Shown here one piece after another: positions 44,819 through 53,229 of a DNA stretch of 64,000 nucleotides; the first letter of the stretch is position 1, and each line of letters opens with the position of its first letter. Below the pieces are notes generated by a model. The model ran no database searches and was not told the DNA's origin. It saw only the letters and a program-made list of their open reading frames with translations. This DNA comes from Helicobacter anatolicus (GTDB lineage Bacteria > Campylobacterota > Campylobacteria > Campylobacterales > Helicobacteraceae). A program made the translations under genes and the position numbers. The DNA lies in contig NZ_JAJTMY010000001.1 of the NCBI RefSeq assembly GCF_021300615.1, forward strand, positions 381,095 through 445,094. Reading direction: 5' to 3'.

Positions 44819-44824
44819 TATAAT
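44819..44824 (+). promoter_or_regulatory. -10 box for the 6S RNA candidate
   Basis: A perfect TATAAT, followed 7 bases later by the first base of the predicted closing stem at 44831. This spacing suits initiation at or next to the RNA 5' end. Confidence 0.7.
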
Positions 44825-44830
44825 TTTACC

Positions 44831-45020
44831 GCCTGGATAATGCGTGTTTTTTAAATGTTCGTCCGTTAATCATAAGTATTTTAGGTTATGGTAGTAAGTT
44901 TTGTGTGTTCAGTATTTTTGTTTGAAGCCTTAGGGATTAGAATCTGCTGCCTAAAGAATTTCTCCTAGCCTTGTTTGTTGTAGCTTTTGGGCTCACACTT
45001 TAAATAACGCTTGTCTGGGT
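44831..45020 (+). ncRNA. ssrS: 6S RNA (RNA polymerase regulator), candidate
   Basis: The 250-base gap between fabH and purD has no good ORF but contains a long rod-like structure. The 5' end GCCTGGATAA-T-GCGT pairs with the 3' end ACGCTTGTCTGGGT in a 14-pair closing stem with one bulged T. Internally, GTGTG pairs with CACAC, CTTAGG with CCTAA, and AGCC with GGCT, leaving an unpaired central region, as in 6S RNA. A GAAGCCTTA stretch also resembles the E. coli molecule. The length of about 190 bases fits. 6S RNA mimics an open promoter and sequesters housekeeping RNA polymerase. I recall that 6S lies next to purD in Helicobacter. A covariance-model search would settle it. Confidence 0.78.
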
Positions 45021-45039
45021 ATTTTATTAAAGGATGATA

Positions 45040-46320
45040 ATGAAAAATATTTTGATTCTTGGTAGCGGTGGAAGAGAATATGCAATTGCCCTTCATTTGT
45101 TAAAAGATAAATTTGTAGATAATCTTTATTTTACTCCAAATAATGCTGGTGTTGCTAGACTAGGTAAAATTTTAGAATACAAAACTCCTCAAGAATTGAT
45201 AGAAAAAATTCAAGATTTAAAAATTGATTTTGTGATTGTTGGTCCTGAGGCATATATTGTTGATGGAATTACAGATTTATTGCACATAGCGGGTATCAAA
45301 GTGTTTGGGCCTAGTAAAAAAGCTGGTATGCTAGAGGGGTCTAAGGCGTATATGAAAGATTTTGTTACACGCTATAATGTTCCCACTGCACGCTATATTC
45401 AAACCACAGATCTTAAAGAAGCAATTGCATTTTTGAAAAATCTTACCCCTCCTTATGTTTTAAAGGCTGATGGTTTATGTGCTGGAAAGGGTGTTTTAAT
45501 TTTGGAAGATTTTAATGAGGCGGTGAGAAATTTAGAGGAAATGCTTAGTGGAAAGGCTTTTGGAGATAGTGGAAAGTGCGTGGTAATTGAAGAATATCTT
45601 GAGGGGTTTGAGCTTTCTGTTTTTGCTGTTTGTGATGGAGAGAATTTTCAGGTTCTGCCTGCATGTCAAGATCATAAAAGATTGTTAGATAATGATGAGG
45701 GTCCAAATACCGGTGGAATGGGTGCATATTCTCCTGCCCCATCTTGTGATATAACTTTGATGGAAAAAATTAAAAATAAAATTTTAAAACCAACTTTAGA
45801 TGGCTTATTGAAAGAAGGCAATCCGTTTTGTGGCATTTTGTTTGCCGGGATTATGGTGCAGGAAAAAAATGGAGAATTAGAGCCTTTTTTGCTGGAATAT
45901 AATGTGCGTTTTGGTGATCCGGAATGTGAAGTTTTGATGCCATTGTTAAAAACACCATTAAGGGAAATTTGTGAACATGTTTTTGAAAAAAAGCTAGATT
46001 CTTTAAAAATTGAATTTTATCCAAAAAGTGCAATGGCTGTTGTGGTGGCTTCAAAAGATTATCCTTATACAAAAAGTATCCCGATGCCTATTAGTTTTAA
46101 GGATTATGATTCTACACTTGGACATATTGTTTTTGCTGGAGTGGATGAAATTGATGGTAAATTGTATGCTACAGGTGGTAGAGTGCTTCTTTGTGTGGGG
46201 ATTGGTGAAAATGTTCTAGAAGCAAGGAATAATGCATATAAACTTATTGAGAGTGTGTATTTTGAAGGAATGCACTATCGTAAAGATATTGGATATAGGG
46301 TTTTAGATGCGATTAAGTGA
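45040..46320 (+). CDS. purD: Phosphoribosylamine-glycine ligase
   Basis: The 426-residue ATP-grasp enzyme forms glycinamide ribonucleotide in purine synthesis. The N-terminus MKNILILGSGGREYAIALHL and GPEAYIVDGI bind substrate. ATP-grasp blocks include VLKADGLCAGKGVLIL, VVIEEYLEGFELSVFAVCDG and the metal site LLEYNVRFGDPECEVLMP. The ATG at 45040 is preferred over one two codons earlier, because AAAGG is six bases away and the protein then starts at its conserved end. It overlaps the RDD gene by 14 bases. Confidence 0.96.
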   Translation: MKNILILGSGGREYAIALHLLKDKFVDNLYFTPNNAGVARLGKILEYKTPQELIEKIQDLKIDFVIVGPEAYIVDGITDLLHIAGIKVFGPSKKAGMLEGSKAYMKDFVTRYNVPTARYIQTTDLKEAIAFLKNLTPPYVLKADGLCAGKGVLILEDFNEAVRNLEEMLSGKAFGDSGKCVVIEEYLEGFELSVFAVCDGENFQVLPACQDHKRLLDNDEGPNTGGMGAYSPAPSCDITLMEKIKNKILKPTLDGLLKEGNPFCGILFAGIMVQEKNGELEPFLLEYNVRFGDPECEVLMPLLKTPLREICEHVFEKKLDSLKIEFYPKSAMAVVVASKDYPYTKSIPMPISFKDYDSTLGHIVFAGVDEIDGKLYATGGRVLLCVGIGENVLEARNNAYKLIESVYFEGMHYRKDIGYRVLDAIK

Positions 46321-46771
46321 TGAAAAAATAGAAGAAATTTTATTTAGGGAAAAGCTTCAAGTAGCACCATTTTCGAAACGAGCTTTAGCTTTTTTGATTG
46401 ATGAGATTATTATTTCCATGTTGTTTGTTTTTATTTTTTATGCAGATTTTACAAGTTTTGGGGAAGATAGAGCTGAATTGTTGCAGATGATTTCCCATAC
46501 TATGATTTATCTTATTTTGTTGAAATATGCTTATCATAGTATTTTTACATTTTTTTATGGTGCTAGTATAGGAAAACTTTTTGTAAAAATTAAAATTATT
46601 CAAATTGATAGTTTAGATACGCCTGATTTATTCACATCTTTATTGCGATGTTTTTTTCGTTTATTAGGGCAAGAATTATTGTATATAACTTACTTTTTTG
46701 CGTCGGGTGATCGTTTTGTGAGGACTTTGCACGATCGTTTTGTGAGGACCATTGTGATACTTCAGGATTAG
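46307..46771 (+). CDS. RDD family membrane protein
   Basis: This 154-residue protein has an RDD-type core. AFSKRALAFLIDEIIISML near residue 22 carries the Arg and Asp of the motif, two or three hydrophobic helices follow, and the end LHDRFVRTIVI matches the usual LHD-x-x-x-x-T closing segment. The function of RDD proteins is mostly unknown; some act as ion antiporters or import helpers. The DRFVRT segment is duplicated: a 24-base near-tandem repeat at 46709-46756 gives DRFVRT twice. It overlaps purD by 14 bases and ends 4 bases before lptD. Confidence 0.8.
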   Translation: MRLSDEKIEEILFREKLQVAPFSKRALAFLIDEIIISMLFVFIFYADFTSFGEDRAELLQMISHTMIYLILLKYAYHSIFTFFYGASIGKLFVKIKIIQIDSLDTPDLFTSLLRCFFRLLGQELLYITYFFASGDRFVRTLHDRFVRTIVILQD

Positions 46772-46775
46772 ATGT

Positions 46776-49052
46776 GTGAAAAATATTTTTATATTTTTTT
46801 TATTATGCTGTGTTATTTTTGCTGAAGTAGGATTGGAAAAATTTGATAAAGATGACAATAAAATTTTTGAGTTGTTAGCAGATAAGGTTTATCAAAAAGA
46901 TCAGAAGATTCATGCCGAAGGCAATGCAGTATTACTTAATAATGATATTTATATTATTGCTCAAAAAATTATTTATGATCAAGCTGCGCGTAAGGCAGAG
47001 GTGGAAGGTGATGTGAAGATTTATAAAGGCGGTAATCTTTATGCACAATCTAAAAAAATGCTTTTAAATGTTAGTGAAAATTATATGCTTATTGAGCCTT
47101 TCTATGTCCAAGATACTGAAACTGGAATGTGGATTAATGCAAAATTTGCAGATAGTTCAAATAAAAAATATTACTTTAAAAGAGCTGTGATTTCTGGTTG
47201 TAGTATTGAAAGACCTGTGTGGCATATGAATGTGAGTTCAGGAAGTTTTGATTCTGAGAAATCTATTTTGAGTATTTGGAATCCCACTTTGTATTTAGGC
47301 TCTGTTCCTGTGTTTTATTTTCCTTATTTGCGACTTTCTGTAAAAGATGAGCGTTCTACTGGATTTTTGTATCCGCAGTTTGCTTCTTCTAGTCGTGAAG
47401 GTTTTATTTATATGCAACCTTTTTATTTAGCCCTACAAAAATTTTGGGATATGACTTTTACACCTCAAGTTAGGACACAAAGAGGTGTTGGAGGGGAAGT
47501 AGAATTGCGAATTGCTGATCCATCTAACAATCTTTTTTATTTTAAGACAGGGTATTTTTATAATAAAAAATCTTATGTAGAAGAATTTAATTTAAGAAAT
47601 AAAGAGGTTTTTGGATTTGAGTTTTTTTATAGCAACGAGAACCCTTTACAAAAATATTTCGGTGTTAAACATCCTTTTAAAAATGGTTTATTCCTTGATT
47701 TTTTATATATGAATGACTTGGACTATCTACGACTTGAACAATTTAATGCAAGAATTACAGATGGTACAAGGGTGTCAAAGGCTAATGTTTTTGCACAAAC
47801 ACAAGATCATTATTTTGGATTAAATTTTCGTTATTTTTTAAACCTTAATAAAATTAACAATGATACTACATTTCAGACTTTGCCTAATGTACAATATCAT
47901 AAATATTTAGATAATCTCTTTTTTAAAGATTTATTGTATTCTGTGGATTATGGTTTTAGAAATACCTATAGAGATGTTGGGTATGGATATGTGGAAAATA
48001 GTTTAAAAATTCCTGTGGGTATGCAATTTTCTTTACTAAAAAAATATCTTTCTCTTGGGATATGGTCGGATTTATATATTAGTAATTTAGGAATTAATAA
48101 TTCTTCAAAAAGCTATATTAATAAAGATATTACTACGCGTGGTTTTGGGAATTTTGTATCGACAAATCTTCATGTTATTTTAAATACAGATCTAGCAAAA
48201 TCTTATGATAAGGTTTTTCATGTTATGCAGTTTGAAGCATCTCTTACAATACCTTATTTTAAACATTCTGATGGTTTATTGCATGAAAAATTTTTTACTT
48301 CTAATGACTACGGACAATATTACAATAAGGCAACAGGGCAATATAATATTAATGGAAATTTTTATAATGATATTTGGAATCCATCGACATTAGGTGAATA
48401 TGTTACTACTTTAAAAAGATTAGATATGAAAATGATGCATTATTTTTATGGTATTGGAGGCAAAGAGCTTTTTTATTGGCGTATTTTACAAGGATTAAAT
48501 TTTGATGATCCTGTCGCATTTTACCGCAATCCCCTTGAAAATAAAATTGGTTTTTCTCCAGTAGATGGCCTGGATTTATCTGCAATTTTTTCTTATTCTT
48601 TTTATTATCAAAATATTCAAGAAATTTCTATTAGTGCTACTTACAACAGAAAATATTTAAAAAGTGGAATTACTTACTATATTAAGAATCAATTTATTGA
48701 TATTACTACACTTAAACAAGCAACAACATCAGCTAATTATTTATCATTTAATTTTAGCAATGATTTTGGATATTTTGGACTTAATGCTTCAGCGAGTTTA
48801 AATTTTAATAATTGGGGAAAATATCGTGATTATTCTACTGTGGTTACTAATTGGTCAGTTGGAATTTTTAAAAATATTCGTTGCTTTGGATTTGCATTAA
48901 AATTAGCAAGTCAGCGTACCCCAATTCTTACAAATGATACAAATTCTGGAGGTTATGCTTCAAGTGTTTTGAATAATACTTATATTAAATTTGAATTTAG
49001 TTTTGTGCCATTAGCACAAACTGGTTTAACTTATCGATTCTATAATAAATAA
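46776..49052 (+). CDS. lptD: LPS-assembly outer membrane protein
   Basis: The 758-residue protein is LptD (OstA/Imp), the outer membrane pore through which LPS is inserted. A GTG start gives the signal peptide MKNIFIFFLLCCVIFA; the ATG four bases upstream is in another frame. Residues about 25-110 form the OstA-like jellyroll (HAEGNAVLLNNDIYIIAQKI and EVEGDVKIYKGGNLYAQSKK). A large beta-barrel follows, including LSIWNPTLYLGSVPVFYFPYLRLSV and the terminal strand GLTYRFYNK. The Cys pairs that form disulfides in E. coli are not obvious; only scattered Cys residues are present. The RDD-lptD-pnp order is a Helicobacter neighbourhood. Confidence 0.93.
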   Translation: MKNIFIFFLLCCVIFAEVGLEKFDKDDNKIFELLADKVYQKDQKIHAEGNAVLLNNDIYIIAQKIIYDQAARKAEVEGDVKIYKGGNLYAQSKKMLLNVSENYMLIEPFYVQDTETGMWINAKFADSSNKKYYFKRAVISGCSIERPVWHMNVSSGSFDSEKSILSIWNPTLYLGSVPVFYFPYLRLSVKDERSTGFLYPQFASSSREGFIYMQPFYLALQKFWDMTFTPQVRTQRGVGGEVELRIADPSNNLFYFKTGYFYNKKSYVEEFNLRNKEVFGFEFFYSNENPLQKYFGVKHPFKNGLFLDFLYMNDLDYLRLEQFNARITDGTRVSKANVFAQTQDHYFGLNFRYFLNLNKINNDTTFQTLPNVQYHKYLDNLFFKDLLYSVDYGFRNTYRDVGYGYVENSLKIPVGMQFSLLKKYLSLGIWSDLYISNLGINNSSKSYINKDITTRGFGNFVSTNLHVILNTDLAKSYDKVFHVMQFEASLTIPYFKHSDGLLHEKFFTSNDYGQYYNKATGQYNINGNFYNDIWNPSTLGEYVTTLKRLDMKMMHYFYGIGGKELFYWRILQGLNFDDPVAFYRNPLENKIGFSPVDGLDLSAIFSYSFYYQNIQEISISATYNRKYLKSGITYYIKNQFIDITTLKQATTSANYLSFNFSNDFGYFGLNASASLNFNNWGKYRDYSTVVTNWSVGIFKNIRCFGFALKLASQRTPILTNDTNSGGYASSVLNNTYIKFEFSFVPLAQTGLTYRFYNK

Positions 49053-49082
49053 TGGCATAATAATAAAAAAATAAGGCAGGAA

Positions 49083-51167
49083 ATGCAAGAAATAAATGTT
49101 ACTCTTAAAGACTTTCAAGAAAAGTATCAATTAAATTATGTGGCAAGACAAGCAAGTGGCTCTGTATTTTATCAGAATGGAGGCACGGTAATTTTAGCTA
49201 GTGTAGCAATTGATGACAAAGATGTGGAGGGAGATTTTTTACCTCTTAGTGTCCAGTATATTGAAAAAGCATATGCAGTAGGGAAGTTTCCTAGTGGTTT
49301 TGTCAAAAGAGAAGGAAAACCGGGGGAATTTGAGGTTTTAACTTCGCGTATTATTGATAGGACTTTGCGGCCACTTTTTCCCAAAAATTATAAAAGATCT
49401 ACACATATTAGTATTTTTGTGTTGAGTTATGATAAAAAAAGTGATTTACAGGTTTGTGCTTTAAACGCTGCAGCAAATGCGCTTTTGGTTTCAGAAGTAC
49501 CTTTTAGTATTCCTGTGGCTGCTACAAGGATTGCAAGAATTAATCAAAAATTTATTATAAATCCTAATATTGAAGAATTAATACAGTCTAAAATGGATTT
49601 ATATATATCAGGAAGTTTTGAAGATTTATTGATGATTGAGATGAAGGGGGCAAGTACACAAGAAGATGGTATTAATGAGGAATTGCTTTTAGAGGCTATA
49701 GAGCTAGCTAGAGAAAATAATAATAAGCTTTGTAAACAATATCAAGAAAAGATTCAACCATACAAGAAAACCATGCTTCTACTTTCAGAAGAAAAAGGTT
49801 TATTTATTACAGAAATTTATGATTTTATACAAAAAAATTATCATGAAAAAGTAAAAAAAATTCTCAATCAAATGTCCAAGAGTGAGCGTAATATGCAGTT
49901 AGATTCTCTAGGAGTAGAGATTTTTGAAAATTATAAAGAAGAAAAATCTTGGGAATTAGAGCAGGTGCAAACTACGCTTAATCAATATAAAAAAAATATC
50001 ATGCGTCAACAAGTTTTAGAGAAAGGAATCCGTGCAGATGGTAGAAATACTAAAGAGGTGCGATCTATTAGTATAGAAACTAATATTTTGCCATATACGC
50101 ATGGGAGTGTACTTTTTACAAGAGGGCAAACTCAAAGTCTTGTTGTGGCGACATTGGGTAGTGAAAATGATGCACAAGGTAGAGATGGTTTAAGTCTTTC
50201 TATGCAAAAAGAGTGTTTTACATTCCATTATAATTTTCCAGGTTTTAGTGTTGGTGAAGCATCTATGATTGGTTCTGTAGGAAGACGCGAATTAGGACAT
50301 GGAAATCTAGCAAAAAAAGCTCTTGAAGACAGTATTGTGGATAAAACAAGGGTCTTGCGTCTTGTATCAGAAATTTTGGAATCCAATGGTTCAAGCTCCA
50401 TGGCTAGTGTATGCGGAGGGTCTTTGGCAATGTGTGCTTGCGGCTTAGAAAATACAGGACTTATTGCAGGTGTTGCAATGGGATTAATTAAAGAGGGGGA
50501 AAAATATGCAATTTTGACAGATATCATGGGATTAGAAGATCATGATGGAGATATGGATTTTAAAGTTGCAGGTAATAAAGATTATATTACTGCAATGCAG
50601 ATGGATATTAAGTTGGGTGGTATAGAGTTAAAAATTCTTAAAGAGGCACTCTATCAAGCAAAAGAGGCTAGAATGTATATTTTGGATATTATGGAAGATG
50701 CAAAAAGAAAGATAAAAATTAATAATTCTATTTTGCCAAAAATTGAAGTTTTTAAAGTACCTGCAAATAAGATTATTGATATTATTGGTGCTGGTGGAAA
50801 AACTATTAAAGAAATTATTGAGAAATTTAACATTAGTATAGATTTGGATCGTGAAAAAAATGAGGTAAAAATCTATAGCACTAATGCTGTAAATGCTTCT
50901 GAAGCTAAAAATTATATTTTATGTCTTATTGGAGAGCAGCAAATTTATCAAGAAAATGAAGAAATAGAGGGGATAGTAAAAAAGGTTGTAGATTTTGGTA
51001 TTTTTGTTTCTTTGCCACGAGGTGGAGGTGATGGATTGTTGCATATTAGTAAATTTACACAGAACAAAAGTGAAAAATCAAGTGATTATTTTAAAGAGGG
51101 GCAAAGTGTTAAATGTAGAATTATAGGATTTAACAAAGGAAAAATTGATTTAGATATAATAAAATAA
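49083..51167 (+). CDS. pnp: Polyribonucleotide nucleotidyltransferase (PNPase)
   Basis: The 694-residue enzyme degrades RNA 3'-to-5' using phosphate. It has two RNase PH domains: the first with GFVKREGKPGEFEVLTSRIIDR and the second with GIRADGRNTKEVRSI and ESNGSSSMASVCGGSLAMCA. A helical linker lies between them. A KH domain (KIIDIIGAGGKTIKEI, near residue 563) and a C-terminal S1 domain (EGIVKKVVDFGIFVSLP, near 627) follow. Length is normal. The metal-site Asp residues appear in DIMGLEDHDGDMDFKVAG. It lies 30 bases after lptD and 112 before atpE. Confidence 0.97.
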   Translation: MQEINVTLKDFQEKYQLNYVARQASGSVFYQNGGTVILASVAIDDKDVEGDFLPLSVQYIEKAYAVGKFPSGFVKREGKPGEFEVLTSRIIDRTLRPLFPKNYKRSTHISIFVLSYDKKSDLQVCALNAAANALLVSEVPFSIPVAATRIARINQKFIINPNIEELIQSKMDLYISGSFEDLLMIEMKGASTQEDGINEELLLEAIELARENNNKLCKQYQEKIQPYKKTMLLLSEEKGLFITEIYDFIQKNYHEKVKKILNQMSKSERNMQLDSLGVEIFENYKEEKSWELEQVQTTLNQYKKNIMRQQVLEKGIRADGRNTKEVRSISIETNILPYTHGSVLFTRGQTQSLVVATLGSENDAQGRDGLSLSMQKECFTFHYNFPGFSVGEASMIGSVGRRELGHGNLAKKALEDSIVDKTRVLRLVSEILESNGSSSMASVCGGSLAMCACGLENTGLIAGVAMGLIKEGEKYAILTDIMGLEDHDGDMDFKVAGNKDYITAMQMDIKLGGIELKILKEALYQAKEARMYILDIMEDAKRKIKINNSILPKIEVFKVPANKIIDIIGAGGKTIKEIIEKFNISIDLDREKNEVKIYSTNAVNASEAKNYILCLIGEQQIYQENEEIEGIVKKVVDFGIFVSLPRGGGDGLLHISKFTQNKSEKSSDYFKEGQSVKCRIIGFNKGKIDLDIIK

Positions 51168-51279
51168 TAGAGTTTTAAGGTTTTTTAAGGTTTTTTTTGT
51201 AATAATATCAAACTAGATTTTGAGTAGGGGACTTGATCCGAAAGAAAGTAGATTTTTAATTTTTATTAGGAGTATAGTT

Positions 51280-51591
51280 ATGAGATTTTTTCTTGCTATG
51301 TTTTTAGGTATGGTTGGTTTTGCATTTGCAGATGATGCAAGTGGAACTGATATGATTAAGGCTTTTTCGGTATTGGCAGCAGTAGTAGGATTAGGGATTG
51401 CAGCATTAGGTGGCGCGATTGGTATGGGTCACACAGCAGCAGCTACAATTTCTGGAACAGCTAGAAATCCTGGAATTGGTGGGAAATTATTTTCTACAAT
51501 GTTTATTGCACTTGCTATGATTGAAGCACAGGTGATTTATACTCTAGTATTCGCAGCAATTGCACTTTATGGAAATCCTTTCTTAGGATAA
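51280..51591 (+). CDS. atpE: F0F1 ATP synthase subunit c
   Basis: The 103-residue subunit c forms the rotor ring. The two helices are AFSVLAAVVGLGIAALGGAIG and FIALAMIEAQVIYTLVFAAIA, the latter with the ion-binding Glu near residue 86. GTARNPGIGGKL is the polar loop facing F1. The ATG at 51280 follows TTAGGAG. An upstream frame extension from 51220 is not conserved in type. The first 18 residues (MRFFLAMFLGMVGFAFA) look like a cleavable signal peptide, unusual for subunit c but seen in this bacterial group. It stands apart from the rest of the atp operon, downstream of pnp. Confidence 0.95.
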   Translation: MRFFLAMFLGMVGFAFADDASGTDMIKAFSVLAAVVGLGIAALGGAIGMGHTAAATISGTARNPGIGGKLFSTMFIALAMIEAQVIYTLVFAAIALYGNPFLG

Positions 51592-51615
51592 TTTGAAATC
51601 AAGGGAGGGGATTTT

Positions 51616-51700
51616 GCGCTGGTGGTGGAATTGGTAGACACGCCATCTTGAGGGGGTGGTGAGGCAACTCGTGCGAGTTCAAGTCTCGCTCAGCGCACCA
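51616..51700 (+). tRNA. tRNA-Leu (anticodon GAG)
   Basis: An 85-base class II tRNA with encoded CCA. The acceptor stem is GCGCTGG/TCAGCGC, with one G-T pair. The anticodon stem CCATC/GGTGG encloses TTGAGGG with anticodon GAG. A long variable arm (GAG/CTC) and T stem GCGAG/CTCGC are present. Confidence 0.95.
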
Positions 51701-51714
51701 TGTTTTAAAAATTT

Positions 51715-51801
51715 GCCGAAGTGGTGAAATTGGTAGACGCGCCAGACTCAAAATCTGGTGGGGGCAACCCCGTGTCGGTTCGATTCCGACCTTCGGCACC
51801 A
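51715..51801 (+). tRNA. tRNA-Leu (anticodon CAA)
   Basis: An 87-base class II tRNA with encoded CCA. The acceptor GCCGAAG/CTTCGGC is perfect. The anticodon stem CCAGA/TCTGG encloses CTCAAAA with anticodon CAA. The variable arm is GGGG/CCCC-like, and the T stem is GTCGG/CCGAC. It lies 14 bases after the other tRNA-Leu, and both are probably cut from one transcript. Confidence 0.95.
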
Positions 51802-51937
51802 TATCTTTAAGAATTGTTATTTTTATTATTTTAGGTTTTGTTTACATCTGTCATATTCTAATAGACTGCTATTTCTATTTTATTTTTTTCATATATATTT
51901 TTGTTTTTATTTTCTTTAATTTATTTATTTGTTTTTG

Positions 51938-51946
51938 TGTTATCAT
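51938..51946 (+). promoter_or_regulatory. Candidate extended -10 for the aminotransferase gene
   Basis: TGTTATCAT fits TGn plus a one-mismatch TATAAT. It lies at the end of a 170-base T-rich spacer after the tRNAs and 28 bases upstream of the start codon. The rest of the spacer shows no gene. Confidence 0.45.
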
Positions 51947-51973
51947 TGCTTAATTTTTTTTAGGATTGATATA

Positions 51974-53152
51974 ATGAAATATTCAAATAAAATACTTAAT
52001 TTAGCAGAATCAGCAACAATTGCTATTAGTACATTGGCACAAAATTTAAAAGCACAAGGTAAGGATATTTTAAGTTTTTCAACAGGAGAGCCAGATTTTG
52101 ATACTCCAGAAAAAATTAAACAAGCTGCAATAAAGGCTTTAGAAGAGGGATTTACAAAATATACAGCAGTTGCTGGAATTTTAGATTTAAGAAGAGCGAT
52201 TGCAGAAAAATTATTTAAAGAAAATTCCCTAAAATACGATCCATCAGAGATTTTAGTGAGTAATGGTGCCAAGCAATCATTATTTAATATTTTTCAAGCC
52301 TTAATTAATGAAGGAGATGAAGTGATCATTCCTGCTCCTTATTGGGTGACCTATCCAGAATTAGTGACTTATAGTGGAGGTAAAAATATTTTTATTAATA
52401 CAGATGAGACGACACAATTTAAAATTACTCCGCAAATGTTGAAAAATGCTTTGAGTGCCAAGACAAAAATATTGGTTCTTACAACCCCATCTAACCCTAC
52501 AGGAATGGTATATAATAAAGAAGAAATTAAAGCATTATATGAGGTAATCAAAGATACAAATATTTGGGTTGTTAGTGATGAGATGTATGAAAAACTTGTA
52601 TTTGATGAGGAATTTTGTTCAGTTGCGAGTATCAATGAAGATATGTTACAACGCACAATTACAGTGAATGGATTGTCAAAATCTGTGGCAATGACAGGAT
52701 GGCGTATAGGATATTTGGCAAGTAAAAATAAAGAACTTATCAAATTAATGGATAATCTTCAGAGTCAATGTACATCAAATATTAATTCTATCACGCAAAA
52801 AGCTTCTATTGTGGCGTTAAATGGTAGTGTTGATGACGATATAGAAAAAATGCGTCTTGCTTTTAAGGAACGGAGAGATTTAGCATGTAGCCTAATTGAT
52901 TCTATACCTAGTCTTAGCGTGATGAAACCTCAAGGAGCTTTTTATCTTTTTATTAATTTAAAATCTTTAGAAATTTATAGAAACAATTCCATGGCCTTTG
53001 CAAAAGATTTATTAGAAGATCAAGGGGTTGCAATTGTTCCAGGTGTAGCATTTGGAATGGAGGGGTATGTGCGTTTATCTTTTGCATGCTCTGTGGAGCA
53101 GATTGAAAAAGGGATGGAGAGAATCAAAAATTTTATCGCTAAAATAAAATAA
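51974..53152 (+). CDS. aspB: Aspartate aminotransferase (class I, PLP-dependent)
   Basis: The 392-residue fold-type I aminotransferase transfers amino groups between aspartate and 2-oxoglutarate. The PLP lysine is in TVNGLSKSVAMTGWRIGY (SKS motif) near residue 237. TTPSNPTGMVY and SDEMYEKLVFD supply cofactor contacts, and VRLSFACS holds the substrate-binding Arg. Subgroup Ib enzymes may also act on prephenate or other acids, so exact specificity is inferred. The ATG at 51974 follows TTAGGATTG; an upstream in-frame ATG at 51929 lies in T-rich spacer and lacks a ribosome site. It ends before a convergent terminator. Confidence 0.9.
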   Translation: MKYSNKILNLAESATIAISTLAQNLKAQGKDILSFSTGEPDFDTPEKIKQAAIKALEEGFTKYTAVAGILDLRRAIAEKLFKENSLKYDPSEILVSNGAKQSLFNIFQALINEGDEVIIPAPYWVTYPELVTYSGGKNIFINTDETTQFKITPQMLKNALSAKTKILVLTTPSNPTGMVYNKEEIKALYEVIKDTNIWVVSDEMYEKLVFDEEFCSVASINEDMLQRTITVNGLSKSVAMTGWRIGYLASKNKELIKLMDNLQSQCTSNINSITQKASIVALNGSVDDDIEKMRLAFKERRDLACSLIDSIPSLSVMKPQGAFYLFINLKSLEIYRNNSMAFAKDLLEDQGVAIVPGVAFGMEGYVRLSFACSVEQIEKGMERIKNFIAKIK

Positions 53153-53178
53153 TTTTTGCTACTTATAAAGATTCATGA

Positions 53179-53202
53179 CTTAGTTTAAGACTAAGCCTTT
53201 TT
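53179..53202 (+). terminator. Terminator after the aminotransferase gene
   Basis: CTTAGT and ACTAAG form a 6-pair stem around TTAAG, followed by CC and five T. It lies in the 77-base gap between two convergent genes. The stem is short, so strength is uncertain. Confidence 0.55.
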
Positions 53203-53229
53203 AACTTATTATTTATTCTGTTTTATTTT

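Noticed and set aside
51220-51279. Upstream extension of atpE from 51220
   Set aside because: The extra 20 residues are charged and unlike subunit c; the ATG at 51280 has a proper ribosome site.
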